From: Streptomyces cinereus
GTDB taxonomy: Bacteria; Pseudomonadota; Gammaproteobacteria; Pseudomonadales; Moraxellaceae
NCBI GenBank assembly: GCA_014647715.1
Contig: BMPS01000021.1
Coordinates: 1 to 41,559 of the forward strand
Reading direction: 5' to 3'
Length of the DNA: 41,559 nucleotides
The position numbers and the translations under genes are program-made. Below the pieces are notes generated by a model, which saw only the letters and a list, made by a program, of their open reading frames with translations, searched no databases and had not been told where the DNA came from. Positions 18,394 through 27,708 of this stretch are shown piece by piece. Position 1 is the first letter of the stretch. The number at the start of each line of letters is the position of its first letter.

Positions 18394-19299
18394 ATGGAAT
18401 TTACTGCTTTTTCGCGCCAAGTCATTGACCAACTAGAATCGGATATCACAGCCTACCTCCAAGCCTGCAAGTTACCCTCGCCGCTGCATGAAGCAAGCCT
18501 ATACGCGATGACCAATGGCGGCAAACGGGTACGCCCTTTACTGGTTGCCGCAACTTTTGCCACAGTAAAGACCAACAGCAGTCTCGCCCACCCATCCCAT
18601 CAATTGTCTAATGACGTGCGCCGTGCCATGATGGCGGTGGAGTGTCTACACGGCTATTCGTTGGTGCATGATGACTTGCCTTGTATGGATGATGATGCGC
18701 TGCGCCGAGGTCGCCCTACCACCCATATCGCCTATGGTGAAGCCGCTGCCATGCTTGCCGGTGACGTGCTACAGACCTTGGCATTTGAAGCCTTGACCCA
18801 TGCGTATTTTGGTGAAAACAGTGAGTTTGCTACCCCGCTATCTGCCATCTTCGCGCCGCGAGCCCGGCGGATGGTCATGGGGCAAATGCTGGATTTAAAT
18901 GGCGAACACCAACAGCTTAGCCAAACTGAGCTTGAAGCCATTCACCGTGACAAAACAGGCGCGCTCATTGAAGCGTCAGTATTGATGGGTGCCATCTGTG
19001 CCAACGCGAATGACAGCGAGCGGCAAGTCCTCAATAGCTTTGCCCAGCAGATTGGGTTGGCGTTCCAAGTACAAGATGATATTTTAGATGTGACTGCTGA
19101 TACTAAGCAGCTTGGCAAACCTGCGGGGAGTGATGAAAAATTGGATAAATCCACTTATGTCAAATTACTGGGGGTGGAAGCTGCCAAGACTTACGCGCAA
19201 AGCTTATTTGATACCGCTAAAAATGCGGTGATTGCTGAATTTGGCGATGATAACTATTTGGTCGATTTAGCGAATTGGTTGTGGGCGAGAGACAAGTAA
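18394..19299 (+). CDS. ispA: Farnesyl diphosphate synthase (polyprenyl synthetase)
   Basis: The enzyme condenses isopentenyl diphosphate with allylic diphosphates for quinone and undecaprenyl synthesis. The first Asp-rich motif is DDLPCMDDD preceded by HGYSLVH, and the second is DDILD in QVQDDILDVTAD. GGKRVRP binds diphosphate. From the ATG at 18394 it is 301 residues, the usual IspA size; starts further upstream would read through the preceding terminator. Its stop abuts the stop of the RDD gene on the other strand with no base between, so no terminator separates the convergent pair. No dxs or xseB is adjacent. Confidence 0.93.
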   Translation: MEFTAFSRQVIDQLESDITAYLQACKLPSPLHEASLYAMTNGGKRVRPLLVAATFATVKTNSSLAHPSHQLSNDVRRAMMAVECLHGYSLVHDDLPCMDDDALRRGRPTTHIAYGEAAAMLAGDVLQTLAFEALTHAYFGENSEFATPLSAIFAPRARRMVMGQMLDLNGEHQQLSQTELEAIHRDKTGALIEASVLMGAICANANDSERQVLNSFAQQIGLAFQVQDDILDVTADTKQLGKPAGSDEKLDKSTYVKLLGVEAAKTYAQSLFDTAKNAVIAEFGDDNYLVDLANWLWARDK

Positions 19300-19947
19300 T
19301 TATTTCTTTCTAAACCCAGCAAACAAGCCTTCATGGTTAATTTTTGGCATTTTCATGGTCACGGTGTTTGACAGCAAATCATGCAGCGCCAGTCCTTGCT
19401 TATTGACCCATGCGAACCAATAATTAAACAATAGCCCAATAAACATACTAAAATACAGCGCGCCCACCGACTGGTGGATAAGATAGCCTATTATCCCGCA
19501 GACCACCGGCAATAAACAGGCGGCTAATATCCGCATCATCGATTGCCGCCAACTTAGCAATGAGCCATCACGGTTCATGGTTTTAAGCCGCCAAGTCTGC
19601 ATGCCAAGCGTCTGCCCTGCCTTACGCCAAAATACCCCATAAAACCCGACCAAGATAATCACAAAAGCAGGGATTTGCACAACATTACGATACCATAGCG
19701 GTAATGTCGCCGCTTGCTTCATATCCGTCCCTGCCAAACCTAGCAGTTTGGTGCCCAATACAATAAGCAGCATCTGCACAAAGAATAGCATCGCCAAAAT
19801 CAACATACCATCATACAGCATAGCAATCAGCCGAGTAGCCGCTTTTGCCATCACAGGTTGTTGTTCTGGCAATGGCGCTGATTGCATAGATTGCGGCTGG
19901 CTGTTGGTCTCAGCTGTTTTTAACATTGGGGTTTTGGTCTTAGACAT
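19300..19947 (-). CDS. RDD-family membrane protein
   Basis: From the ATG at 19947 the product is 215 residues. A Gln/Pro/Ser-rich cytoplasmic N-terminus (about 1-30) leads into the RDD domain. Arg-Leu-Ile-Ala and Tyr-Asp lie in the first membrane helix (ATRLIAMLYDGML), KAGQTLGMQTWRLK is the middle signature, and LALHDLLSNT closes the domain. About four hydrophobic segments are visible. Some RDD proteins contribute to sodium/proton exchange, but most are uncharacterised. It converges on ispA with abutting stops. Confidence 0.88.
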   Translation of the reverse strand: MSKTKTPMLKTAETNSQPQSMQSAPLPEQQPVMAKAATRLIAMLYDGMLILAMLFFVQMLLIVLGTKLLGLAGTDMKQAATLPLWYRNVVQIPAFVIILVGFYGVFWRKAGQTLGMQTWRLKTMNRDGSLLSWRQSMMRILAACLLPVVCGIIGYLIHQSVGALYFSMFIGLLFNYWFAWVNKQGLALHDLLSNTVTMKMPKINHEGLFAGFRKK

Positions 19948-20050
19948 AGGTATGGCGGGCGAATGATGGTAGTGGTAGCGAAATTGTAGCCTAAATACAA
20001 CCAAAAGGCTATGACTCAAACGCCAACTACAGACCCATCAGCGCATGGCT

Positions 20051-20110
20051 TAGATAAGCATAACTGGGATAAACATAACTCAGATCAACATAAATGGGAT
20101 GAAAATGCCT
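20051..20110. repeat. 15-bp tandem array, four units
   Basis: Units TAGATAAGCATAACT, GGGATAAACATAACT, CAGATCAACATAAAT and GGGATGAAAATGCCT lie head to tail in the gap between the RDD gene and tRNA-Arg. The third position of divergence differs between units, so the array is old or selected rather than a fresh slip. Nothing else was seen between 19948 and 20196. Confidence 0.75.
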
Positions 20111-20196
20111 TAGGCAACAGGCAACCTTGGCAAACAAGGGAGAGCTAACGGCAAAATAACCCGCCGAGTAATATGAGGTATAAAAAAATAAGGCAT

Positions 20197-20230
20197 AAAA
20201 AAAATCGCCTAAACTCAGAGAGTGGCGATT
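20197..20230 (-). terminator. Terminator of the tRNA-Ser/tRNA-Arg transcript
   Basis: On the minus strand AATCGCC pairs with GGCGATT, with an inner ACTC/GAGT helix, followed by eight T. Confidence 0.85.
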
Positions 20231-20250
20231 AATTTTAACAAAGTAATTAG

Positions 20251-20327
20251 TGGTGCGCTTGGAGGGAGTCGAACCCCCGACCCTCAAGTTCGTAGCCTGA
20301 TGCTCTATCCAACTGAGCTACAAGCGC
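20251..20327 (-). tRNA. tRNA-Arg (anticodon ACG)
   Basis: This 77-base cloverleaf has acceptor GCGCTTG/CAAGCGC, D stem GCTC/GAGC, anticodon loop CTACGAA, a T arm containing GTTCGAC and an encoded CCA. The A34 would be edited to inosine by TadA to read CGU, CGC and CGA. Confidence 0.97.
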
Positions 20328-20430
20328 TTAACTAATGTCTTCGTTTGAAGTGGGCGCTATTATAAGTTAGAATATTTATTTTGTCAAACTTTATTTTAAA
20401 TAATTTTAAAACTAATTTTGCTTCAATAAA

Positions 20431-20520
20431 TGGCGGTGACGGAGGGATTCGAACCCTCGATACAGTTTCCCGTATGCAGCCTTAGCAGGGCTGTGGTTTC
20501 AGCCACTCACCCACGTCACC
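20431..20520 (-). tRNA. tRNA-Ser (anticodon GCT)
   Basis: This 90-base class II tRNA has acceptor GGTGACG/CGTCACC, anticodon stem CAGCC/GGCTG with loop CTGCTAA, the long variable arm typical of serine tRNAs and an encoded CCA. It reads AGC and AGU codons. It precedes tRNA-Arg by 103 bases on the same strand. Confidence 0.97.
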
Positions 20521-20536
20521 GAATTGGTCTTACTTA

Positions 20537-20566
20537 TCTATAACACCGTACAATAATTTTAGTCAA
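20537..20566 (-). promoter_or_regulatory. Promoter of the tRNA pair
   Basis: On the minus strand TTGACT (20561-20566) and TATAGA (20537-20542) are separated by 18 bases, and the -10 box ends 16 bases before the tRNA-Ser 5' end. The rest of the gap to thiD (20567-20809) holds only a small hairpin, CAATCCT/AGGATTG (20769-20787), upstream of thiD. Confidence 0.7.
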
Positions 20567-20791
20567 TGTCGCCATTAACCTCAAGTATTGTGGGTGGGCA
20601 TTATAACAAACCAATCCAAATTTGCAAGACTTTTTAAAAAAATTATGTGAGAATAATTGCAGCACCTTGGCAGCGACACCGTGCCTGCCCAGAAACAAGT
20701 CGACTACCCATGACTCAGTCATTATGTGATAATCTGTTTGAAAGTAATGATTAAAAAAACCATTTAAACAATCCTTTATGAGGATTGATAA

Positions 20792-21667
<876 letters not shown>

Positions 21668-21677
21668 GCAAGCTAAT

Positions 21678-23330
21678 ATGGGGTTATTATTGGAGTGGTC
21701 GATTGTCAAGACGTTGCTATTACAGTTAGGTGTGATCGCCCATTTTCTCATCACGCTTTGGCTAGTTGTGCGGGTTATTCAACAGCAGCGCCACCAAAGC
21801 GTGGCAATTGCTTGGATTGCGGTGTTGTTTGCTCTTCCTGTTGTTGGCATCATCGGTTATATGTTATTTGGTGAAATCAATATTGGGCACCAGTACCGTA
21901 AGCGCAGTTTGATGGCGCAAAAATTACTGCGTGACTTTGCCAACGCCCAGCAGATTGATTTTAATGAAATTTCCAAAAATTTAGACACCGAAGCACGGCA
22001 ACTGAGCAATATCGCCCTATTAAAAACTGGGCTTGGCGTGTATGACCATCATACGCTGACACTGATGACAGACGCTGACCATATTTTTGCCAGTTTATTA
22101 GCCGATATCCGTGCGGCAAACACGATGATTTTGCTAGAGTTTTATATTGTCTCGCCACAAGGCCGAGTGATTGAGTTATTAGAAGCTTTGATGGCGGCTA
22201 CCCAGCGCGGCGTGTCCGTGCATTTGCTCGCTGATAGCGTTGGCAGTCATGCTTTTTTTCGCAGTCAGTGGGTAAACAAACTCAAAGACGCTGATGTCTT
22301 TGTGCATGAGTCGCTGCCCGTAGGCTTGTTCAAAACTATTGTCAAACGTATTGATATCCGCAATCATCGTAAGCTGGCTATTTTTGACAATTGCTATGGC
22401 TATACGGGAAGTTTTAATTTAATCGATCCCGATTTTTTCAAACAAAACGAGCATGTGGGCAAATGGATTGATGTCATGATACGGGTGGAAAGTCATGATA
22501 CCGTCAATTCGGTGAAAGCCATGGCACTTGTCACGACCACGGATATCAGCGCAGAAACCAACGCCAATTTTTCAGGCCTTAAAAAAATCGTTAATCGCTT
22601 TACCAAGTCGTTCTATACCAAGTCGCTGTATATTGGCACCTCAAAGCTGCATCATCGCAAATTACAACGCGTGGCTAACGCTCGCGGGTTAGGTCAAAAC
22701 GCTAACACTGGTGCCCCTCAGCCGCCCCTGCTTAACATTTTGCCGCTGCAAAGCGACCTACAAGCTTACCCATCGGTGAGTCAAGTCAGCTTGCAGCTGA
22801 TTCCATCGGCGCCAGAATTAACGGGACATGTCATCTACGAAACCTTGGTGTGTGCGATTTTTGCTGCCAAAAAACAAGTGGTTATTACCACGCCTTATTT
22901 TGTGCCAGATGATGCGCTGCTGCTTGCCATCACTACCGCTGCCAAGCGTGGGGTCAAGGTGATTTTAAATGTACCCAAAAAAGTAGATTCGCTATTGGTG
23001 CGGTTTGCTTCACAGGCTCATTTTGAGCCCCTGTTGTCCGCAGGGGTACAGATTTATTTGTTCAACGCCGGCTTGCTACATGCCAAGATTTTGTGCGTGG
23101 ATGACGATTATTGCTTGTTTGGTACCGTCAATATGGATATGCGCAGTTTTTATCTGAATATGGAGGTGAGTATGGCGATTTATAATCGTACCATGACCCA
23201 GCAAATGCTCACTTGCCAGCATGAATACCTGCGACAAAGTGAGCCATTACAGCGCGATGGATGGCAGCAGCGTAGCTTTGGGGCAAAATTCTTGGACAAC
23301 GCTATTCGCCTGTTTAGCCCACTGCTTTAA
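21678..23330 (+). CDS. Cardiolipin synthase (phospholipase D superfamily)
   Basis: The enzyme makes cardiolipin from phosphatidylglycerol at the inner membrane. The 550-residue protein has two N-terminal membrane helices (about 10-30 and 38-60, the PLDc_N region). It then carries two HxKxxxxD motifs: HRKLAIFD followed by TGSFN, and HAKILCVD followed by FGTVNMD. The ClsA-like architecture is complete. A ~60-residue linker rich in basic residues before the second half (GLKKIVNRFTKSFYTKS) is longer than usual. The stop lies 32 bases from the convergent yggT gene. Confidence 0.93.
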   Translation: MGLLLEWSIVKTLLLQLGVIAHFLITLWLVVRVIQQQRHQSVAIAWIAVLFALPVVGIIGYMLFGEINIGHQYRKRSLMAQKLLRDFANAQQIDFNEISKNLDTEARQLSNIALLKTGLGVYDHHTLTLMTDADHIFASLLADIRAANTMILLEFYIVSPQGRVIELLEALMAATQRGVSVHLLADSVGSHAFFRSQWVNKLKDADVFVHESLPVGLFKTIVKRIDIRNHRKLAIFDNCYGYTGSFNLIDPDFFKQNEHVGKWIDVMIRVESHDTVNSVKAMALVTTTDISAETNANFSGLKKIVNRFTKSFYTKSLYIGTSKLHHRKLQRVANARGLGQNANTGAPQPPLLNILPLQSDLQAYPSVSQVSLQLIPSAPELTGHVIYETLVCAIFAAKKQVVITTPYFVPDDALLLAITTAAKRGVKVILNVPKKVDSLLVRFASQAHFEPLLSAGVQIYLFNAGLLHAKILCVDDDYCLFGTVNMDMRSFYLNMEVSMAIYNRTMTQQMLTCQHEYLRQSEPLQRDGWQQRSFGAKFLDNAIRLFSPLL

Positions 23331-23362
23331 AGCTTAACTATTTAATCGTCGTTTGCCAAAGA

Positions 23363-23995
23363 CTAGAGGGTTAATAGATAAACACCTACGGTTTGCACCA
23401 AGGTTTCTAGCAAAATAATTAAGAAAAAACCCAGCATAGGTGCTAAATCAAGCATGCCTGTGGCAGGTAATACTTTGCGAAATGGCTGAATAATTGGCTC
23501 ACTAAGCAGGGTGAGCAGGCCAAAAATCGCTGGCATTTTTTGGGTAAAAAGCATCACCCAGCCCCCGATAAACGAGCCAATGATGATGTACTGACACATT
23601 CTTAAAAAATCAATCAGCAAGGTCACCGCCGCCACAAAAAACATCATGACAGGTGAAAAATGCCGCGATAGATAATCAACCATGGCTAAGTTCACCTCTG
23701 GCATATAGAACAGCCCAATATTTTGACTATCAATGCGCATCATGCCAAGCACGCCCCAAATAAAAATCATCCGCAGCAAAAACAGCAACACCAAACTTGC
23801 GGTATTGATTCTGCCATCGCCTAGGGTTGGGAAAATACGTCCAAACACATCGACAATGCGTGTCATACGATAAATGGGTTTGGCAAACGCATCTTTTGCA
23901 GTAATGCCAGCAAACTGCAGCATAAATCGAAAGAAAACCAGTATCATCGCCGCCGCGACGACGATATCAAACAACCCTGCCAAAAGATTAGTCAT
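23363..23995 (-). CDS. YggT-family membrane protein
   Basis: The 210-residue protein holds two YggT repeats, each with paired hydrophobic helices. FFRFMLQFAGI plus FAKPIYRMTRIVDVFGRIFP form the first and LTLLSEPIIQPFRKVLPATGMLDLAPMLGFFLI (quoted here only in outline: SEPIIQPFRKVLP, then DLAPM) the second. YggT proteins are linked to turgor tolerance and cell division. It follows proC by 93 bases on the same strand, an arrangement common in proteobacteria. Confidence 0.9.
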   Translation of the reverse strand: MTNLLAGLFDIVVAAAMILVFFRFMLQFAGITAKDAFAKPIYRMTRIVDVFGRIFPTLGDGRINTASLVLLFLLRMIFIWGVLGMMRIDSQNIGLFYMPEVNLAMVDYLSRHFSPVMMFFVAAVTLLIDFLRMCQYIIIGSFIGGWVMLFTQKMPAIFGLLTLLSEPIIQPFRKVLPATGMLDLAPMLGFFLIILLETLVQTVGVYLLTL

Positions 23996-24088
23996 GCCCT
24001 GTTTTTATCCTTATTTGCTGCTTACACACTTGTTAACGATAAGCCGTTAAGATAGTCAATTAAAATTTGCTGTTGTAGCCAAATCGAG

Positions 24089-24928
24089 TTATTTGCCAAA
24101 CGCTTGGCTTAGCTCACGCGAGCGCTGCTCACATGCTAGCATGGCATCGGCAATAATTTGATGCATTTTTTTGTCATCCATCACCTCAATTGCCGCTTGG
24201 GTAGTTCCATTGGGCGAGGTCACTTTGCGACGCAGCTCAGCTGGCGTATCATGACTGGTCAATGCCATTTGCGCTGAGCCCAGTGCCGTTTGCATCGCCA
24301 AAGCCGTGGCTTGGGTTTGGGTCAGCCCCAATTTTTCACCCGTGGCAATCATATTCTCTAACATATAAAAGAAATACGCAGGCGCTGACCCTGAAATAGC
24401 GGTCACAGCGTGCAGTAGGTCTTCGTCATCTACCCATAACACCATTCCTGCTGCGGACATCACTTGCTGCGCGAGTTGTTGCTCCGCCTCGCTCACTCCA
24501 GCTGTCGCGTACAGGCCTGTGGCGCCCATTTGAATCATCGCAGGGGTATTTGGCATCGCCCGCACTAATTTGACTTGCGGCCCCAACCACTCGGCTAAAC
24601 TATCAGTACCAATCCCTGCGGCAATTGAAATAACCACTTGCTCGCCCCAGCTATCTTTGACTGGCAGTAACACATCTTTAATGACCTGCGGTTTGACGGC
24701 GAGCACGACCACATCGGCTTTTTCGATGGCGTGCTTGGTATCGTCGATATTGCTCGCATCGTAGGTATTTAACCCTTTGGCTTGAAAATCCGCTAACTTC
24801 TCGGCATCGGTTTCTACCACATGCAGTAGGCTAGTTGGTTGACCTTTTGCCAATAGCCCTGCGATGAGCGCCGATGCCATATTACCGCCACCAATAAAGG
24901 CGATATTAAGAGAAGTTGTGGTTGCCAT
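24089..24928 (-). CDS. proC: Pyrroline-5-carboxylate reductase
   Basis: ProC performs the last step of proline synthesis with NAD(P)H. The 279 residues begin with the Rossmann motif IAFIGGGNMASALIAGL, then VVLAVKPQVIKDVL, VRAMPNTPAMIQMGATGL and the dimer-domain signature SGSAPAYFFYMLE, ending with RRKVTSPNGTTQAAI. AAAGGA precedes the ATG by nine bases. YggT follows. Confidence 0.96.
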   Translation of the reverse strand: MATTTSLNIAFIGGGNMASALIAGLLAKGQPTSLLHVVETDAEKLADFQAKGLNTYDASNIDDTKHAIEKADVVVLAVKPQVIKDVLLPVKDSWGEQVVISIAAGIGTDSLAEWLGPQVKLVRAMPNTPAMIQMGATGLYATAGVSEAEQQLAQQVMSAAGMVLWVDDEDLLHAVTAISGSAPAYFFYMLENMIATGEKLGLTQTQATALAMQTALGSAQMALTSHDTPAELRRKVTSPNGTTQAAIEVMDDKKMHQIIADAMLACEQRSRELSQAFGK

Positions 24929-25093
24929 AGATGTCCTTTGTAGTCATTTTTTGTGGGGTGACGAAAGCAGTTAAAGGGTTCGCCCTCGCTAGTATTCGCA
25001 AATAAGTCTACCATACCTACTGCAAATTTTGATGACAAATTTACAGCGTAAATTGGTGTACATGGCGCAAATTCAAGGGATTAATGGCGTTTT

Positions 25094-25142
25094 GATAATC
25101 TTAATCCATGATAGTCTTAGTCCATGACAGTCTTAAATCAAT
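25094..25142. repeat. 16-bp tandem array, three units, overlapping the tilS stop
   Basis: Units GATAATCTTAATCCAT, GATAGTCTTAGTCCAT and GACAGTCTTAAATCAAT lie head to tail; the last contains the tilS stop codon (25138-25140). Confidence 0.75.
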
Positions 25143-26664
25143 GACATTCACTCATTAGGCTGTCTGTCCAAACCAAGTGCCACGGACAAGGCGCTTGGGT
25201 AGCCAAATTCAGCTCACTGGCATCTGCCAGCCAAACACTGATATTCGGCAATAATAAAGCAAACCTTTTTGGTGTTTGAGATGCCGTAAGCGCCTTTTCT
25301 TTGTTGTCGTGCAGGATGACCACTTTGGCAAATTGTCGCTCCCAGCTAGGAATATTAAATCGTTGGCACAGTTTTTTAAACGATTGATGAAACGATTGTG
25401 ACAATAATTGAAAAGACTCATTTGGCAATACGGCTCTGCTAGCAAGCGACAATTTTACAGATAGCCCCACAGATAATTCCTCAGATAGCCGCACAGATAA
25501 TCCCACATCAGCAGCCAAATTGGCTAATACCCTGTTATCTGACTTGCCATGAATCGCTTTCACATAATCGGTATCAAGGCGGTATAACGTATCACGGTAT
25601 TTTCTAATTTCAATCCCCTGCCACTGTAAAATCGCTTGCTGGTCTGTTTGCGCTGATTGTAGTAACTGTTCAATTTGTACAATCCATTGCCGAGTGGGGG
25701 CAAATTTTTCTGAGCCTTTGACCCAATGATGCAATAGGTTAAAGCGCCTTGCTTGGCTCAATGATTTTAGATTGGGGGTATGCAAACATTGCTGATGACT
25801 TGTCCAGCCATTTGACCACTGGCATAGCGCCAAATCCTGTTGATATTGGTCATCGACTATACGCTGCGCTTCGGTCAGGTTTTGCTGGGTCCGGGTGATA
25901 TTTTGCACTAGCTTATGAAAGCGCTCATCAAGGAGTGGCAAAATCTGATTACGTAAAAAAGCGCGCTGATTAGCTACGCCAAAATTGGTAGGATCATCGA
26001 CATAAGGGATATGTTGCGCCGCTACAAAGTCGCTAATCTCATCACGGGTTACCCCAAGCAACGGACGCCATAACCAAATAGGTTTGCCAAATTCGTGTTG
26101 CACCCCAAATGCCGTCATACCTGTAAGTCCTGCCAACCCTGTCCCTTGGCATAGGTTCATCAACAAGGTTTCCACCTGATCGTTAGCGTGATGCGCCAAG
26201 GCAACAATGGCATTTTCGCCTGCAATCTGTATGATGGCACGATAGCGAGCGGTTCTGGCTTGCTGTTCATTGACTTGCTGCTTGCTAACTCGTTTTTCGT
26301 TGACTTGTTGTTCTTGGCCGATTGTGCTATCGGCTGCATAAACTTGCTGCGATTGCCAATCGATACAAACGCTGTCATAGTCGATGTGGTGCTTGTGGCA
26401 ATAGGCTTCTACGAGTTGTTGCCAGTCATCACTGATTTTTTGCAATTTATGGTTGATATGAATCACATGAATCGGTAGTTGTAGCTGCTGACAGGCGAAC
26501 AGTAATGCCATCGAGTCTCGCCCGCCACTGCACGCAATATAAATTTTAGTGGCAGCCTTGGGGTGCGGGTTGATATGGGTTTGATAACTTTGTTTAATCG
26601 CTTCAATGACAGGTGAGATAGGGACAGATGACATAGGGATGGACGACATAGTGCTCAAGCTCAT
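25138..26664 (-). CDS. tilS: tRNA(Ile)-lysidine synthetase
   Basis: TilS converts the wobble C of the AUA-reading tRNA-Ile to lysidine and is normally essential. The PP-loop is ACSGGRDSMALL, followed by HINHKLQ, LAHHANDQVETLLMNL and the PYVDDPTN region. From the ATG at 26664 it has 508 residues, somewhat long for TilS. Three in-frame ATGs (26664, 26649, 26634) are spaced 15 bases apart by a tandem repeat, so the true start is open. Two low-complexity inserts add length: a Gln/Val/Asn/Glu-rich stretch after the ATP domain (26250-26310) and a four-residue repeat (25445-25504). Confidence 0.92.
   Translation of the reverse strand: MSLSTMSSIPMSSVPISPVIEAIKQSYQTHINPHPKAATKIYIACSGGRDSMALLFACQQLQLPIHVIHINHKLQKISDDWQQLVEAYCHKHHIDYDSVCIDWQSQQVYAADSTIGQEQQVNEKRVSKQQVNEQQARTARYRAIIQIAGENAIVALAHHANDQVETLLMNLCQGTGLAGLTGMTAFGVQHEFGKPIWLWRPLLGVTRDEISDFVAAQHIPYVDDPTNFGVANQRAFLRNQILPLLDERFHKLVQNITRTQQNLTEAQRIVDDQYQQDLALCQWSNGWTSHQQCLHTPNLKSLSQARRFNLLHHWVKGSEKFAPTRQWIVQIEQLLQSAQTDQQAILQWQGIEIRKYRDTLYRLDTDYVKAIHGKSDNRVLANLAADVGLSVRLSEELSVGLSVKLSLASRAVLPNESFQLLSQSFHQSFKKLCQRFNIPSWERQFAKVVILHDNKEKALTASQTPKRFALLLPNISVWLADASELNLATQAPCPWHLVWTDSLMSECH
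25445..25504. repeat. 12-bp tandem array inside tilS
   Basis: Five 12-base units (four clear ones: ACAGATAGCCCC, ACAGATAATTCC, TCAGATAGCCGC, ACAGATAATCCC) encode the repeat x-Leu-Ser-Val/Glu in the linker before the C-terminal domain. The unit length keeps the frame. Confidence 0.75.
26620..26664. repeat. 15-bp tandem array forming the tilS start region
   Basis: Three 15-base units encode MSLST, MSSIP and MSSVP, each beginning with ATG on the minus strand; a fourth diverged unit encodes ISPVI. No strong ribosome site precedes any of the three ATGs. Confidence 0.65.
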
Positions 26665-26704
26665 GCGGCGAGAGAAAAACAGTGGGATAAAACAAATGCG
26701 ATAA

Positions 26705-26732
26705 AATAATGGGCGCCTCAATAAACGCCCAT
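26705..26732 (-). terminator. Terminator between accA and tilS
   Basis: ATGGGCG pairs with CGCCCAT over a ten-base loop; on the minus strand it is followed by TATTTTAT. The T run is weak, so tilS may still receive readthrough from accA. Confidence 0.6.
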
Positions 26733-26763
26733 GGATCATTAAAATAGGTTAAATCACTGACAA

Positions 26764-27573
26764 TTAAGCAGAGGCTTTTGGTAAGGACACCGTAGAATTA
26801 AAGCTCATCAGTTTTTCATAGCGTTGTTGCAGACGCGTTTGCTCATCAAGCTTTACCAGCGCCGCTAGCTGTTGCTCGAGCGTGGCTTTAAGGTTGGTCA
26901 TAGCGACATCGCTGTTAATATGCGCGCCCTCGCCTTCCCCAATGACTTCATCAATCAAGCCAAGGGATTTTAAATTTGTCGCACTGAGTTTCAACGCCTC
27001 ACTGGCTTGAGGCGCTTTTTCAGCCGTTTTCCACAAAATCGATGCACAACCTTCTGGCGAAATCACAGAATAAATGCTGTTTTCTAGCATATTGATACGA
27101 TCAGCGACGCCAATCGCCAGGGCACCGCCTGAACCCCCTTCACCGATTACCGTGGCAATCACAGGCACATTCAAGGATGAAAATACCGCAATACTTTGGG
27201 CAATCGCTTGGGCTTGACCACGCTCTTCTGCACCTACGCCAGGATATGCGCCTTGGGTATCAATAAAGGTCAACACCGGCAATTTAAACCGTTCTGCCAT
27301 TTGCACCAGTCTAACTACTTTGCGGTAGCCTTCTGGGTTTGCCATACCAAAATTGTACTCAATACGCTCACGGGTACTGCGACCGCGATGTTGACCAATC
27401 AGCATGACAGGCTGGTCGTTGAACATCGCCATACCCCCCAAAATCGCTTTATCATCAGCATACGCGCGATCCCCTTGCAGCACATCAAATTCCGTGAACA
27501 GCTGGTTGGCATAATCCAAAAATAATGGTCGTTTTGCATGACGTGCAAGCTGTACTTTTTCCCAAACACTCAT
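26764..27573 (-). CDS. accA: Acetyl-CoA carboxylase carboxyltransferase subunit alpha
   Basis: AccA with AccD transfers the carboxyl group from biotin to acetyl-CoA in fatty acid synthesis. The 269 residues contain [69 protein letters not shown] and [14 protein letters not shown]. The start is firm: AAGGGA precedes the ATG and an in-frame TAA lies eight codons upstream. Compared with the ~319-residue E. coli protein, about 50-55 N-terminal residues are absent. The normally invariant FIDTPGAYPG reads [10 protein letters not shown]. The catalytic core is otherwise complete, so I regard it as functional. Confidence 0.94.
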   Translation of the reverse strand: MSVWEKVQLARHAKRPLFLDYANQLFTEFDVLQGDRAYADDKAILGGMAMFNDQPVMLIGQHRGRSTRERIEYNFGMANPEGYRKVVRLVQMAERFKLPVLTFIDTQGAYPGVGAEERGQAQAIAQSIAVFSSLNVPVIATVIGEGGSGGALAIGVADRINMLENSIYSVISPEGCASILWKTAEKAPQASEALKLSATNLKSLGLIDEVIGEGEGAHINSDVAMTNLKATLEQQLAALVKLDEQTRLQQRYEKLMSFNSTVSLPKASA

Positions 27574-27648
27574 TGTCGTTATTCCCTTGTTTTACTGCAA
27601 CTGTTGTCATCTCAATATCGTATGACAGACCTAAACGCTTAACTTTAT

Positions 27649-27708
27649 TTAAAAATTTGCTTAGCCATTTGTTTAACTATTTACTTAGCCATTTGCTTAC
27701 CCAATAGC
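27649..27708. repeat. 12-bp tandem array containing the ppx stop codon
   Basis: Five 12-base units start at 27649, 27661, 27673, 27685 and 27697. On the plus strand each begins with TTA. On the minus strand this gives five TAA codons in the ppx frame at exact 12-base steps, the first being the ppx stop. The middle three units differ from each other by two to four bases. Confidence 0.85.
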
